From Brevibacillus massiliensis (GTDB taxonomy: Bacteria; Bacillota; Bacilli; Brevibacillales; Brevibacillaceae): a stretch of DNA of 64,000 bases. The notes beneath the pieces are model-generated. The model was not told where the DNA came from and searched no databases. It saw nothing but the letters and a program-made list of their open reading frames with translations. Both the position numbers and the translations under genes were made by a program. Location: assembly GCF_000311785.1 (NCBI RefSeq), contig NZ_HE978548.1, positions 46,398 through 110,397 of the forward strand, in the 5' to 3' direction. This document shows, piece by piece, positions 54,876-64,000 of this stretch (position 1 is its first letter; each line of letters starts with the position of its first letter).

Positions 54876-56057
54876 ATGGCAAGGCCGTTAGTATTCGAAA
54901 AACCGCTGGGCATGCGGGATATGTTGCCGGAGTCGCTCGTCAAACAACGCCAGTTGGAGTCGGCGCTTCGACATTGTATCGAAAAATGGGGATACGACGA
55001 AATTGTCACACCCTCCCTGGAATATTACGACACGGTAGGAGCGGCAAGTGCGACATTGGAAAGTCGCATGTTCAAACTGCTGGATAAGCAGGGGCACACT
55101 GTCGTGCTGCGTCCGGACATGACATCCCCGATTGCCAGGGTTGTCGCTTCGCTGTACAAGGATGTGCCTTTGCCCATCCGGCTGTTTTATCAAACCAATG
55201 TGTTTCGGGCCCAAGAGAAGGAAGCCGGGCGAAATGCCGAATTTTTCCAGACGGGCGTTGAGTTGATCGGCACAGAGTCAGGCGATGCCGATGCAGAAGT
55301 GATCGCGTTGGCGGTGTCTTGTCTGCAAGCAGCAGAAGTGAATGCCTTTAAGATCGCGATTGGACATGTGGACTTTGCCGGCGGGCTGCTGGAGGAGATC
55401 GTTTCCGAACAGGCTGACCGAGACCGCCTTTGGCAGTTTTTACAGGATCGAGATTACGTCGGCTACCGGCAATTGGCCGGGTCATTGAACATAACAGATA
55501 CGGAGCGGCGCAGGCTGCACGCCTTGCTGCATTTGCGCGGGGGGAAGGAGAAAATCGAGGAAGCGCGTCAATTGACAGTGAACGGGAAGGCCCGCAAAGC
55601 CGTTCAGACGGTTGTCTCTCTGTGGGAAGCGCTGGAAGCGTATGGCGTGACAGAGCATCTTCTGCTCGATTTCAATCTGGTCAGCAGTCTAAATTATTAC
55701 ACCGGTGCTGTTTTTGAAGGGTATGCCGCCGATCTCGGATCCCCGCTGGTAACCGGCGGCCGCTACGATCACCTGCTGGCTCAATTTGGCCGGCCCGCTC
55801 CGGCTACCGGTTTTGCGATCAAAATGGATCGGCTGATGCAGGTCACGTCGATTCGACCGAGAGAAATAACACAGCGCCTGGCTGTTGTGTACCCGGCGAG
55901 CAGTCGCCAGGAAGCGCTGTTGGAAGCGCAGAAACTGCGAAAAAACGGCCATATCGTCATCACTCACCTGTGTGAGAGCGAAGAGGCGGCTAATGCGTGG
56001 GGCCGGGAGCGAGGATACGAGGTACTGTATGTCAACGGTAGGGAGGAACGAGAATGA
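54876..56057 (+). CDS. hisZ: ATP phosphoribosyltransferase regulatory subunit
   Basis: 393 aa, a class II histidyl-tRNA-synthetase-like protein that complements the short HisG. Seen: GMRDMLPES at the N terminus and the HisRS-like motifs [20 protein letters not shown] (motif 2 area) and [13 protein letters not shown]. It lacks the C-terminal anticodon-binding domain of a true synthetase. ATG 54876 is 7 bases after GGAGGG (54863-54868); a TTG inside that site (54861) is rejected. First gene of an eight-gene operon. Confidence 0.95.
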   Translation: MARPLVFEKPLGMRDMLPESLVKQRQLESALRHCIEKWGYDEIVTPSLEYYDTVGAASATLESRMFKLLDKQGHTVVLRPDMTSPIARVVASLYKDVPLPIRLFYQTNVFRAQEKEAGRNAEFFQTGVELIGTESGDADAEVIALAVSCLQAAEVNAFKIAIGHVDFAGGLLEEIVSEQADRDRLWQFLQDRDYVGYRQLAGSLNITDTERRRLHALLHLRGGKEKIEEARQLTVNGKARKAVQTVVSLWEALEAYGVTEHLLLDFNLVSSLNYYTGAVFEGYAADLGSPLVTGGRYDHLLAQFGRPAPATGFAIKMDRLMQVTSIRPREITQRLAVVYPASSRQEALLEAQKLRKNGHIVITHLCESEEAANAWGRERGYEVLYVNGREERE

Positions 56058-56713
56058 GTCAGCCGATCAATCTAAAAAAGCTGACGATAGCCATGCCGAA
56101 AGGGCGGATATTTGAAGAGTCGCTGGTGTTTTTACGGGAGGCGGGGGTGAAGGTGGGCGCTGATTTGCCGGATTCCCGCAAGCTCATCATTCCAGTGGAG
56201 GAGAGTGAATTGGAGTTTATCTTGGCGAAGCCGGCCGACGTCCCGACCTATGTGGAGTACGGTGTAGCCGATGTCGGGGTCGTGGGAAAAGACGTGCTGC
56301 TGGAAGAAGAGCGCGATGTCTACGAGCTGCTCGATCTGCTGATTGGCCGCTGCCGCATGATGGTCGCCGGGCTCCCCGATTGGCAGCCGACAGAGGCGCC
56401 CCGCGTGGCGACGAAATATCCGAGGATCGCTTCCCGCTATTTTCGCGAGCAGGGACAGCAGGTGGAAGTGATAAAACTGAACGGATCAGTCGAGCTGGCT
56501 CCATTGATCGGTCTGGCCGACCGGATCGTCGACATCGTCTCTACCGGGCAGACCTTGCGCGAAAACGGCCTTATCGAATTGGAGCATATCTGCGATATTA
56601 CGACTCGGCTCATCGCAAACCGGGCCAGTTACCGGATGAAAAGCGAAGCAGTAGATGAGATTGCCCAGAAGTTTTTACAAGTGATTCCAAAGAAAAATAC
56701 GCCAGTGATGTAA
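56054..56713 (+). CDS. hisG: ATP phosphoribosyltransferase, short form
   Basis: 219 aa, the short form that needs HisZ. Commits PRPP and ATP to histidine synthesis. Seen: [38 protein letters not shown] and the PRPP-binding [16 protein letters not shown]. The missing C-terminal regulatory domain is replaced in function by HisZ upstream. ATGA overlap with hisZ. Confidence 0.97.
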   Translation: MSQPINLKKLTIAMPKGRIFEESLVFLREAGVKVGADLPDSRKLIIPVEESELEFILAKPADVPTYVEYGVADVGVVGKDVLLEEERDVYELLDLLIGRCRMMVAGLPDWQPTEAPRVATKYPRIASRYFREQGQQVEVIKLNGSVELAPLIGLADRIVDIVSTGQTLRENGLIELEHICDITTRLIANRASYRMKSEAVDEIAQKFLQVIPKKNTPVM

Positions 56714-56731
56714 ATAGGGATGGGGATAAAA

Positions 56732-58006
56732 ATGGTTAAAATCGTGGATTCCGGTCAATTTGACACCCGCCGCAGCGTCGACAGCGGCACGAGCGAACAG
56801 CAGGCAGCAGTACGGGCGATCCTCGAACGGGTTAAGGCAGAGGGAGATGAGGCAGTCCGCTTCTACACAAAGGCATTTGATCAAGTCGAGCTGCGTGATT
56901 TTCGGGTGAGTGAAGCAGAATTTGCGGAAGCGGAGAAGCTGGTCAGCGCCGATGTGGCCAATGCACTCCGGGAAGCGGCGGCCAATATTGCCGATTACCA
57001 TCAGCGGCAGGTGCGTCAGTCGTGGTTTGCGGCCAAGGAGAGCGGTACTCTGCTGGGACAGCTGGTGCGTCCGCTCAAACGAGTGGGACTTTACGTCCCG
57101 GGCGGGCGGGCAGCGTATCCTTCGTCTGTTCTGATGAACGCAATCCCCGCGCGCGTAGCTGGGGTAAGTGAGATCGTGATGGTATCCCCGCCGGGGAAAG
57201 ACGGCAAGGTAAATCCGGCCATTCTCGTCGCCGCGCGAATTGCCGGCGTCACAGAGATCTACAAAGTGGGCGGCGCACAAGCGATTGGGGCGCTGACCTA
57301 CGGGACGAAGACGATTCCCGCGGTGGATAAAATCGTCGGTCCCGGCAATATCTACGTCGCCTTGGCCAAACGTGAGGTATTTGGGCTGGTCGATATAGAC
57401 ATGGTGGCCGGACCAAGCGAGATTGTCGTCTTGGCCGATGATTCGGCCAATCCGCGATATGTTGCCGCCGATCTGCTGTCCCAGGCCGAGCACGATCCGA
57501 TGAGTTCGGCAGTGCTCGTTACCCCGTCGCGATCGCTGGCGGAGCGGGTAGCGGCGGAGCTGGAACGGCAGGTGGCATTGCTCCCCCGCCGGGAGATTGC
57601 GGAGGCCGCATTGCGCGATTATGGCGCGATCTGTGTCGTAGGTGATCTGGAGGAGGGCTTTGCAGTCGTCAATCGATTGGCTCCGGAGCATTTGGAGCTG
57701 TTGATCGACGATCCCTTTGGCCAGCTGGGCAAGGTGGAAAACGCCGGGGCCATTTTTCTCGGACCGTACAGCTCGGAACCGGTCGGCGATTACTTCGCCG
57801 GCACGAACCACGTCCTGCCGACCAATGGAACAGCGCGATTTTCTTCCCCGCTGTCCGTAGACGACTTCATTAAGAAGTCCAGCGTCATCGCCTACAGCAA
57901 GGCTGATCTAAAGGAAAACGGCGCAAAAATCGTCGCACTCGCCGAGCAGGAAGGGCTTACCGCCCACGCCCGCGCCATTCAGGAGCGGTTGACTGATCTT
58001 AAATGA
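56732..58006 (+). CDS. hisD: Histidinol dehydrogenase
   Basis: 424 aa, zinc enzyme performing the last two oxidations to histidine. Seen: GLYVPGGRAAYPSSVLMNAI, KIVGPGNIYVALAKREVFG, DMVAGPSEIVVLADD, LLSQAEHDPMSSAVL, GTNHVLPTNGTARFSSPLSV. ATG 56732 lies 6 bases after GGGG; ATG 56720 would also work and add four residues. Confidence 0.96.
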   Translation: MVKIVDSGQFDTRRSVDSGTSEQQAAVRAILERVKAEGDEAVRFYTKAFDQVELRDFRVSEAEFAEAEKLVSADVANALREAAANIADYHQRQVRQSWFAAKESGTLLGQLVRPLKRVGLYVPGGRAAYPSSVLMNAIPARVAGVSEIVMVSPPGKDGKVNPAILVAARIAGVTEIYKVGGAQAIGALTYGTKTIPAVDKIVGPGNIYVALAKREVFGLVDIDMVAGPSEIVVLADDSANPRYVAADLLSQAEHDPMSSAVLVTPSRSLAERVAAELERQVALLPRREIAEAALRDYGAICVVGDLEEGFAVVNRLAPEHLELLIDDPFGQLGKVENAGAIFLGPYSSEPVGDYFAGTNHVLPTNGTARFSSPLSVDDFIKKSSVIAYSKADLKENGAKIVALAEQEGLTAHARAIQERLTDLK

Positions 58007-58047
58007 TGGGAATGAAAATTAGATTTTACGTAACGGAGTGAACCAAG

Positions 58048-58644
58048 ATGGCAGAAATGACGCGAACAGCAAGCATTTCCCGCAAAACAAATGAGACCGA
58101 CATAACCCTGGCCTTTACAATCGATGGGGAAGGCAGCAGCCAATTGCAGACAGATGTGCCGTTTTTAAATCACATGCTGGATTTGTTCGCCCGCCACGGT
58201 CAGTTTGATCTGGACGTACGGGCAAAGGGCGACATCGAGATCGATTACCATCACACGGTAGAGGATATCGGCATCTGCCTGGGGCAGGCGCTGCGGGAGG
58301 CATTAGGAGACAAAAAAGGCATCAAAAGATACGGAAATGCCTTCGTCCCGATGGACGATGCGCTGGCGCAGGTCGTGATCGATTTGAGCAATCGTCCGCA
58401 CTTGGAGTACCGGGCTGTGTATCCGTCGGCACAAGTGGGGCAGTTTCCCACCGAATTGGTTCACGAGTTTCTTTGGAAATTGGCTCTCGAAGCGCGGATG
58501 AACCTGCACGTGATCCTGCATTACGGCCATAACACCCACCACATGATTGAAGCGATTTTTAAGGCGTTGGGACGCGCTCTGGATGAGGCTGTTTCGATTG
58601 ATCCCAGAGTTAAAGGCGTACCGTCGACAAAGGGGATGCTGTAG
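58048..58644 (+). CDS. hisB: Imidazoleglycerol-phosphate dehydratase
   Basis: 198 aa monofunctional dehydratase. The two metal-binding HHxxE motifs are seen: DYHHTVEDIGICLG and the second near the C terminus in NTHHMIEAIFKALGRAL; also FLNHMLDLFARHG. ATG 58048 follows ACGGAGTG. No phosphatase domain is fused, as expected for a Gram-positive. Confidence 0.97.
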   Translation: MAEMTRTASISRKTNETDITLAFTIDGEGSSQLQTDVPFLNHMLDLFARHGQFDLDVRAKGDIEIDYHHTVEDIGICLGQALREALGDKKGIKRYGNAFVPMDDALAQVVIDLSNRPHLEYRAVYPSAQVGQFPTELVHEFLWKLALEARMNLHVILHYGHNTHHMIEAIFKALGRALDEAVSIDPRVKGVPSTKGML

Positions 58645-58645
58645 C

Positions 58646-59266
58646 GTGATTGGTATCGTCGATTATGGCATGGGAAACCTGTACAGTTTGGGAAAGGCCC
58701 TGGAGAGGCTGAACTGTCCGCACGAATTTGTAGCGGCTCCCGAGAGGCTGGCCGCGTATGGAGGGATCATCCTGCCGGGAGTGGGAGCGTTCGCCGATGC
58801 GATGAACAACATTCGCGAACTGGGACTGCTGGCGGCTATCCGCGAATACGCCGAAAGCGGAAAACCGCTGCTCGGCATCTGTCTGGGCATGCAGCTGCTG
58901 TTCAGTTCGAGCGAGGAGCATGGATGCAATGAAGGGCTGGGGCTATTGGCAGGGAAGGCGGCGCGATTTTGCGGCGAGCTGAAAATACCGCATATGGGTT
59001 GGAACCAATTGCAGTTGAAGGCGCCGAAACATCCGCTTCTGCAAGGCCTTGCTGATGGAGAGTACGTCTATTTCGTTCATTCTTATCACGTCTGTGTGGA
59101 CGATCCCGGCGACTTGTTGGCGGTTACCGATTACGGGCATGAGGTGACAGCGATCGTCGGACGCGCCAACATTTACGGTATGCAATTTCATCCCGAGAAA
59201 AGCGGGGAAACAGGCATGCGCCTGCTCCAAAACTTTGCCAAGCAGTGCGAGGGGGTTTTGCTATGA
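58646..59266 (+). CDS. hisH: Imidazole glycerol phosphate synthase glutaminase subunit
   Basis: 206 aa class I glutamine amidotransferase that feeds ammonia to HisF. Nucleophile Cys in [12 protein letters not shown], His-Glu pair in [13 protein letters not shown]. The GTG start 58646 ([11 protein letters not shown]) directly follows the hisB stop; longer frames enter hisB. ATGA overlap with hisA. Confidence 0.96.
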   Translation: MIGIVDYGMGNLYSLGKALERLNCPHEFVAAPERLAAYGGIILPGVGAFADAMNNIRELGLLAAIREYAESGKPLLGICLGMQLLFSSSEEHGCNEGLGLLAGKAARFCGELKIPHMGWNQLQLKAPKHPLLQGLADGEYVYFVHSYHVCVDDPGDLLAVTDYGHEVTAIVGRANIYGMQFHPEKSGETGMRLLQNFAKQCEGVLL

Positions 59267-60000
59267 GCTTTACCATCTACCCGGCAATCGATATACGAGG
59301 GGGCAAATGCGTCCGGCTGTATCAGGGGGATTACGCGCAAGAGACGGTCTACGGGGAATCGCCCCTGGAGGTAGCGAAGAAATGGGTGGCTGAGGGGGCG
59401 AAGTGGCTCCACCTCGTCGATCTGGACGGAGCCAAGGCGGGAGAGCCCGTTCACGCCGACCTGGTGTCGGCGATCGCCCAGGAAGTAGATGTTCCCGTGC
59501 AAATTGGCGGCGGAATCCGTACGGAAAAGGACATTTACCGCTATGTGGAGGGCGGGGTCAGCCGTATCATACTGGGGACAGCTGCCATTGAAAATCGAGG
59601 GTTTGTCGAAAAATCACTGCGTCTGTACGGCAAACAGATAGCGATCGGCCTTGACTGCCGCCGGGGATATGTCGCGACCCGCGGTTGGCTGGAGACGACG
59701 GATTTAAAGGCGGTTGATCTCGCCAAGGAACTGGCCGCCCTGGGCGCTGGAACCTTCATCTATACGGATATATCGCGGGACGGCACACTTAGCGGCCCGA
59801 ACGTGGAAGAGATTGTCGGGCTGGCGAGGGCCACAGGCAAACAGGTGATTGCCTCAGGCGGCGTGAGTACAACGGCAGATTTGCTGGCGCTGGCGCAGTT
59901 TGCTGCCGAAGGGGTATCAGGCGCAATCGTAGGGAAAGCTCTCTACACCGGTGCCGTTCAGCTGTCTGCCGCACTTCGCCGGATGCAGGAGGAGGTCTGA
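59263..60000 (+). CDS. hisA: ProFAR isomerase
   Basis: 245 aa TIM barrel. Opens ProFAR to the ribulose form. Seen: [19 protein letters not shown] (Asp general base), [30 protein letters not shown], and the phosphate-binding [14 protein letters not shown] 59263 follows GAGGGGG and overlaps the hisH stop. Confidence 0.96.
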   Translation: MSFTIYPAIDIRGGKCVRLYQGDYAQETVYGESPLEVAKKWVAEGAKWLHLVDLDGAKAGEPVHADLVSAIAQEVDVPVQIGGGIRTEKDIYRYVEGGVSRIILGTAAIENRGFVEKSLRLYGKQIAIGLDCRRGYVATRGWLETTDLKAVDLAKELAALGAGTFIYTDISRDGTLSGPNVEEIVGLARATGKQVIASGGVSTTADLLALAQFAAEGVSGAIVGKALYTGAVQLSAALRRMQEEV

Positions 60001-60001
60001 C

Positions 60002-60760
60002 GTGTTAGCAAAACGGATCATTCCTTGTCTGGACGTAAAGGATGGACGAGTCGTAAAGGGGGTCCAATTTCTCGGATTGCGCGATGCCGGAGATCCGGTG
60101 GAGTTGGCCAAAAAATACAGTGAAGAGCGGGCCGACGAGCTGGTGTTCCTCGATATATCCGCATCACATGAAGGGCGCAAAACGATGGTGGACGTCATTG
60201 AACAGACTGCGGCAAACATTACGATTCCGTTTACGGTCGGGGGCGGCATTAACAGCGTAGAAGATATGAAGCGGATTTTGCGGGCCGGTGCCGATAAGAT
60301 CTCCCTTAACACGGCTGCCGTGCTGCGGCCGGAATTGATACGGGAGGGTGCAAGGGTCTTCGGGTCTCAATGTATTGTCGTCGCGATTGATGCCCGCCGC
60401 ACTGGCGAAGGCAAGTGGGAGGTCTACACCCACGGCGGCCGAAACGCTGCAGGGCGGGATGTCATCGACTGGGCGAAAGAGGCTGAATCGTTGGGAGCGG
60501 GAGAGATCCTTTTGACCAGCATGGATCACGATGGAGAAAAGCAAGGATTTGGCATCGAATTGACCCGCTCAGTCTCGGAAGCAGTCGGCATTCCGGTGAT
60601 CGCCTCGGGAGGCGCCGGGGGCGTAGAACACTTTGCCGAAGTCTTAACAGCAGGGAAAGCGGACGCAGCCCTTGCCGCTTCTATTTTCCACTACGCGGAG
60701 ACGTCGATTTCTTCCGTAAAAGCTTATCTAGCTGAGAGAGGGGTTGTGGTTCGGCCATGA
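60002..60760 (+). CDS. hisF: Imidazole glycerol phosphate synthase cyclase subunit
   Basis: 252 aa TIM barrel partner of HisH; makes IGP and AICAR. Seen: [62 protein letters not shown] start 60002, nine bases after AGGAGGAGG. ATGA overlap with hisIE. Confidence 0.97.
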   Translation: MLAKRIIPCLDVKDGRVVKGVQFLGLRDAGDPVELAKKYSEERADELVFLDISASHEGRKTMVDVIEQTAANITIPFTVGGGINSVEDMKRILRAGADKISLNTAAVLRPELIREGARVFGSQCIVVAIDARRTGEGKWEVYTHGGRNAAGRDVIDWAKEAESLGAGEILLTSMDHDGEKQGFGIELTRSVSEAVGIPVIASGGAGGVEHFAEVLTAGKADAALAASIFHYAETSISSVKAYLAERGVVVRP

Positions 60761-61392
60761 AGAATGCTATTCCCTGGGAGAGCTTGCGCTTTGATGCCGA
60801 CGGGCTTATCCCGGTTGTTGTACAGGATGCTGTCAGTAAAGAGGTACTGACGCTTGCCTATATGAACCGTACTTCATTGGAAAAAACAGCGGAAACAGGT
60901 GAAACCTGGTTTTGGAGCCGGTCCCGACAGGAGCTTTGGCATAAAGGCGCTACCTCTGGAAACACCCAGCGCGTGGTCTCGCTTCGCGTAGATTGTGACG
61001 GAGATGCCCTGATCGTTCAGGTGATTCCAAATGGTCCGGCGTGTCATCGCGGCACCTACTCCTGCTTTGCCGGTATCTCTCCTGAATCGCAGGACAACCT
61101 TGGAGAGCCGGATCGCTTTGCCATTTTAAGTGAACTGGAGAGTTTGATTGCCGCCAGGGAAGCGGAGCGTCCGGAAGGCTCTTACTGTACGTATCTGTTT
61201 GAAAAAGGCGTGGATAAAATCTTGAAAAAGGTGGGGGAAGAAGCCGCCGAAGTGATTATTGCGGCAAAAAACCGCAGCCACGCCGAACTGCAATACGAAG
61301 CGGCTGATTTGCTGTTTCACCTGCTCGTCCTGCTGCGGGAACAAAAGCTCCCGTTGGATGATGTGCTGGCTGAGCTGAAGAATCGCCGCTAA
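60757..61392 (+). CDS. hisIE: Bifunctional phosphoribosyl-AMP cyclohydrolase / phosphoribosyl-ATP pyrophosphatase
   Basis: 211 aa fusion. Residues ~1-115 are the cyclohydrolase HisI ([33 protein letters not shown], metal cysteines in [11 protein letters not shown]...[10 protein letters not shown]); residues ~120-211 are the pyrophosphatase HisE ([16 protein letters not shown]). They catalyse steps 2 and 3 of histidine synthesis. Last his gene; hisC and a histidinol phosphatase are not in the window. I see no strong terminator after it. Confidence 0.97.
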   Translation: MKNAIPWESLRFDADGLIPVVVQDAVSKEVLTLAYMNRTSLEKTAETGETWFWSRSRQELWHKGATSGNTQRVVSLRVDCDGDALIVQVIPNGPACHRGTYSCFAGISPESQDNLGEPDRFAILSELESLIAAREAERPEGSYCTYLFEKGVDKILKKVGEEAAEVIIAAKNRSHAELQYEAADLLFHLLVLLREQKLPLDDVLAELKNRR

Positions 61393-61477
61393 GCTGCGGC
61401 GTGCCAATTTGAAATAAGATGTATCGTTTCGGAGAAAATCGCGCATCCTATGGTAAAAAAAGGGTGGGTGATTTTCT

Positions 61478-62188
61478 TTGATTGAGCAAAAATGGATGAA
61501 AGCAGTTGCTTCATTGGTGTTGGCGTTTACACTGTGTGCCTGGGCTCCGCAACAAATGGCAGATGCCAAAGAAGGCGGCCGTCACCATCATGATCGACCG
61601 TATGGTTTGGATATTATGGGGTCTTCAGCTGTTCAGCGGCTGCTAAATGTTGACGAAGCGACTCTGAGGCAGGCTTTACGGGACAAGGACCAATCGTTGG
61701 CTGAGTTTGCTGCAGCCAAAAAGGTAAGTGTCGACGATTTGGTTGCCGCGATCGCGAAAGAAAGGGCAGCGCTCCTCGATAAGGCCGTATCGGAGGGGAA
61801 ACTTACAGCAGCCGACGCTGAGCAGATGAAAAGCAGGCAGGCAGCCGGAATTAAGATGAAAGTAACGGCAAAGCCGTCTGATTGGAAGCTTTGGAAGCAG
61901 AAAAGGCTGCAGCTGTTGGCTGAAACGCTGAAGATGGAACCGGCCCAGTTGACAGATCAGCTGAAGCAGGGAAAATCGCTTGCGGAAATTGCCAGCAGTC
62001 AAAATGTCTCCCAGGATAAGCTGAAAGCGGCCCTACATACGATGATGACAGATCGGATTAACCAAAAGGTCGCGAACGGCCTGTTGGCTCCGAGCAAGGC
62101 AGAGAAATGGAAAGAAAAGCTGAATGAACAGATTGACAAGCGAATTCATTTCAAGCATGGGATGAATAAACACAAGGAACATGAGTAA
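61478..62188 (+). CDS. Exported protein with an internal ~65-residue duplication
   Basis: 236 aa. A signal peptide (~1-30) and a His-rich patch (GGRHHHDRP) precede two similar helical modules: ~56-120 (LNVDEATLRQALRDKDQSLA...) and ~150-214 (LKMEPAQLTDQLKQGKSLAE...), each with a SLAE[FI]A segment, VS.D.L.AA and a closing [GN]G.L....A.. helix pair. A basic tail follows. I do not recognise a named family beyond similarity to small secreted repeats of Bacillales; function unknown. TTG 61478 is 9 bases after GGGTGGG and is the best start; ATG 61496 lacks a ribosome site. Not part of the his operon by spacing (85 bases). Confidence 0.65.
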   Translation: MIEQKWMKAVASLVLAFTLCAWAPQQMADAKEGGRHHHDRPYGLDIMGSSAVQRLLNVDEATLRQALRDKDQSLAEFAAAKKVSVDDLVAAIAKERAALLDKAVSEGKLTAADAEQMKSRQAAGIKMKVTAKPSDWKLWKQKRLQLLAETLKMEPAQLTDQLKQGKSLAEIASSQNVSQDKLKAALHTMMTDRINQKVANGLLAPSKAEKWKEKLNEQIDKRIHFKHGMNKHKEHE

Positions 62189-62197
62189 CATGAAGAA

Positions 62198-62222
62198 GGA
62201 GGGGAAACCCTCCTGTTTTTCT
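62198..62222 (+). terminator. Terminator after the exported repeat protein
   Basis: GGAGGG / CCCTCC with a GAAA tetraloop, followed by TGTTTTT. Confidence 0.88.
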
Positions 62223-62271
62223 TTGTCAGTAAAAGGAAATCGCTGTAAGTGCAGAAGAAATAAAAACCATG

Positions 62272-62300
62272 TTGACATATCGGAATAGAGGTAATATAAC
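62272..62300 (+). promoter_or_regulatory. SigA promoter of tcyP
   Basis: Consensus TTGACA (62272-62277), 17 bases, TATAAC (62295-62300), 56 bases before the ATG. Confidence 0.8.
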
Positions 62301-62355
62301 TGGAATATCTCTTCAATACAGAGAAGAATTCTAGAGAATAACGGGAGGGATTCCG

Positions 62356-63738
62356 ATGACCATGCTATGGACGGTTGTCAACATTGCGGTTTTGGCAGCA
62401 ATGATCTATGGCCTATATTCTTTGCAAAAAAAGCATGTCTCGTTCTCAAAGCGCGTTTTTCTGGCTTTAGGCGTGGGGATAGTCTTTGGTTTTGCTCTGC
62501 AGTACATTTACGGACCGACATCAGCTGTGATGAAAACCTCGATGGATTGGTTTAACATCGTAGGGAAGGGCTATGTCAAGCTGCTGCAGATGATCGTGAC
62601 GCCTTTGGTCTTTTTGTCCATTCTCTCGGCCTTTACAAAAGTAAAACTGACCCAAAACGTGGGAAAGATCAGTTCTCTGATCATTGGCTCTTTGGTCGTG
62701 ACGACGGCAATTGCTGCAGTTATCGGGATAGGGTCATCGTATGCATTCCATCTGGAGACTATTCAAATTGAGCAGGGCAACGCGGAGGCAGCCCGTGCCG
62801 AGCAGGTGGAACAGCGTCTAAACGATATACAGGGACTTACTTTCCCTCAAAAGATCCTGGAACTGCTTCCAGCCAATCCGTTTCTTGACTTTACAGGGGA
62901 GAGAGCTACATCGATTATTGCGGTGGTGATTTTTGCGGCGATTCTCGGAGTTGCATACCTTGGAGTCAAACGGAAAAACCCTGAGCAGGCTGACCGTTTT
63001 GCGGGTATCGTAGAAACCTTTTACGCGATTATTATGAGAGTGGTCACACTCATTTTGCGATTGACCCCGTACGGAGTACTGGCGTTGATTACGAGAGTGG
63101 CAGCAACGAGCGATTACGCGGCCATTTGGAAATTAGGCACGTTTGTCGTTGCCTCTTACGCCGCCCTGCTGCTTATGTTTGTGGTCCATCTGCTGTTGGT
63201 TGCGGCCGTCAAGGTGAACCCCATCTTTTACGTAAGAAAGGCATTCCCGGCACTCTCCTTTGCTTTTACCTCCAGAACGAGTGCGGGTACTTTACCGTTG
63301 ACAGTGAAAACGCAAACAGACGAGTTGGGCGTACCTGAAGGGATTGCCAACTTTGCCGGGACGTTTGGCGTCTCCATTGGTCAAAATGGCTGCGCCGGCA
63401 TTTACCCGGCGATGCTGGCCATGATGGCGGCGCCTTCGGTAGGAATCGATCCGTTTACGCCTTCATTCATCCTGACCCTGATCGCAGTAGTAGCCATCAG
63501 TTCGTTCGGCGTAGCCGGTGTTGGCGGCGGTGCTACTTTTGCTTCGCTGCTAGTGTTGTCCACACTCAACCTGCCGATTGCGCTGGTTGCTTTGCTCATA
63601 TCTGTCGAACCGTTGATTGACATGGGGCGGACAGCTTTAAATGTCAGCGGAAGCATGGTTGCCGGCATTCTGACGAGCCGCATTACCAAGGATGTCAATC
63701 CGATCGTTTCTACCGAGCAAAGTCACGCGGAAGCATAA
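62356..63738 (+). CDS. tcyP: L-cystine sodium/proton symporter (TcyP type)
   Basis: 460 aa, dicarboxylate/amino acid:cation symporter family with about eight helices and two re-entrant loops. The N-terminal YSLQKKHVSFSKRVFLALG and GYVKLLQMIVTPLVFLSI are close to B. subtilis TcyP, the cystine importer, and differ from GltP/DctP. The substrate-binding regions SFAFTSRTSAGTLPL and FGVSIGQNGCAGIYPAMLA fit. A strong promoter precedes it; it stands alone with a terminator. Glutamate transport is a less likely alternative. Confidence 0.85.
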   Translation: MTMLWTVVNIAVLAAMIYGLYSLQKKHVSFSKRVFLALGVGIVFGFALQYIYGPTSAVMKTSMDWFNIVGKGYVKLLQMIVTPLVFLSILSAFTKVKLTQNVGKISSLIIGSLVVTTAIAAVIGIGSSYAFHLETIQIEQGNAEAARAEQVEQRLNDIQGLTFPQKILELLPANPFLDFTGERATSIIAVVIFAAILGVAYLGVKRKNPEQADRFAGIVETFYAIIMRVVTLILRLTPYGVLALITRVAATSDYAAIWKLGTFVVASYAALLLMFVVHLLLVAAVKVNPIFYVRKAFPALSFAFTSRTSAGTLPLTVKTQTDELGVPEGIANFAGTFGVSIGQNGCAGIYPAMLAMMAAPSVGIDPFTPSFILTLIAVVAISSFGVAGVGGGATFASLLVLSTLNLPIALVALLISVEPLIDMGRTALNVSGSMVAGILTSRITKDVNPIVSTEQSHAEA

Positions 63739-63765
63739 ATAGAGAGTGGATATCAGTTGATCCAT

Positions 63766-63793
63766 CCCCTTCCTGTTTGGAAGGGGTTTTTTT
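63766..63793 (+). terminator. Terminator after tcyP
   Basis: CCCCTTCC / GGAAGGGG, eight perfect pairs, TGTTT loop, seven T. Confidence 0.94.
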
Positions 63794-63846
63794 CTTCAGG
63801 TTCTTTTACGGCAGTAATGTTGGCAAAAAAATAGTGAAAAATAGTA

Positions 63847-63876
63847 TTGACTTTCTATATGCTAATGTGATAGATT
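63847..63876 (+). promoter_or_regulatory. Upstream of two tandem promoters at the right edge
   Basis: TTGACT (63847-63852), 18 bases, TAGATT (63871-63876). It has the same direction and -35 as the promoter 96 bases downstream. Confidence 0.45.
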
Positions 63877-63942
63877 ATTCATTGTCGCTGCTGAGCGGCG
63901 AAATCGATAGAGTAAAAAAGAGAGACGGCTTCAAAAAAACTC

Positions 63943-63972
63943 TTGACTCTATGAAAACAAATGTGTTATAGT
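63943..63972 (+). promoter_or_regulatory. Strong promoter at the right edge, probably of an rRNA operon
   Basis: TTGACT (63943-63948), 18 bases, TATAGT (63967-63972). The bases after it end ...AAAATGTTCTTTG at the window edge, which resembles the leader sequence that precedes 16S rRNA genes in Bacillales. The rRNA itself is outside the window. Confidence 0.6.
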
Positions 63973-64000
63973 AGATAACGTTCGACAAAAATGTTCTTTG

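Noticed and set aside
62265..62345. S-box (SAM) riboswitch or CymR operator before tcyP
   Set aside because: There is no S-box core; only the short ATCGGAAT fits the right half of the CymR pattern as I recall it, while the left half does not match.
1..64000. CRISPR array, tRNA genes or prophage genes
   Set aside because: No regularly spaced repeats, no cloverleaf-like segments and no phage-type genes were noticed on either strand.

Overview
The window reads as chromosomal DNA of a motile, low-to-mid-GC Gram-positive bacterium of the Bacillales, most like Brevibacillus or another Paenibacillaceae genus. Reasons: gene order close to the Bacillus subtilis hpf-secA-prfB / cccB / ftsEX-ctpB-minJ / uvrBA / hprK-yvoF-hisZGDBHAFI stretch, lipoprotein cytochrome c and binding proteins, FliD/FliS/FlaG/YjfB-type motility genes, purine-rich ribosome binding sites and several GTG/TTG starts. 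The genus is an inference. Nearly all genes are on the + strand; only yjfB and flgD are on the - strand.

Layout. 1-5392: a nonulosonic (legionaminic-type) acid cluster, entering from the left edge: aminotransferase, hydrolysing epimerase, synthase, NeuD acetyltransferase, CBS-nucleotidyltransferase, CMP-sugar synthetase. 5454-8150: a flagellar operon (flaG, fliD, fliS, fliT-like) behind a clear SigD promoter, with small yjfB facing it. 8437-9598: gene-poor stretch holding a decayed TnpB-type transposon relic and a cluster of DnaA-box-like 9-mers. 9599-18195: amino-acid binding protein and permease without an ATPase, cold shock protein, hpf, secA, a KAS III, prfB with its programmed frameshift, a YciI protein and a lipoprotein cytochrome c. 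18297-32949: arginine biosynthesis (argCBD, carAB, argF, argGH) interrupted by an exported cyclohexadienyl-dehydratase-like protein and by a 25-codon ORF, a DUF5317 protein and an HD-GYP protein. argJ is absent from this run. ARG-box-like operators lie upstream of argC, carA and argG. 33088-39902: a sensing-uptake-degradation island: a histidine kinase with a solute-binding sensor domain, a sigma-54 activator, a -24/-12 promoter, a complete polar amino-acid ABC transporter and a HutG-like ureohydrolase. 40100-47250: Fe-alcohol dehydrogenase, ftsE, ftsX, an M23 hydrolase with coiled coils, ctpB and minJ. 47264-53001: flgD, then uvrBA with LexA-box-like sites. 53263-61392: hprK, yvoF and a complete, tightly overlapped hisZGDBHAF-IE operon. 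61478-63738: an exported protein with an internal duplication, and a TcyP-type cystine symporter. The right edge carries two tandem strong promoters that look like an rRNA operon leader.

How it fits together. The sugar cluster next to flagellar genes suggests flagellin glycosylation. The arg genes form at least three transcription units sharing one operator type, hence one repressor. The most distinctive item is the sigma-54 island: all parts needed to sense, import and open a formimino- or guanidino-type amino acid sit together, without the rest of a hut pathway. The second is the exported dehydratase-like protein, which keeps enzyme signatures and lacks the lipobox a Gram-positive transport receptor would need.
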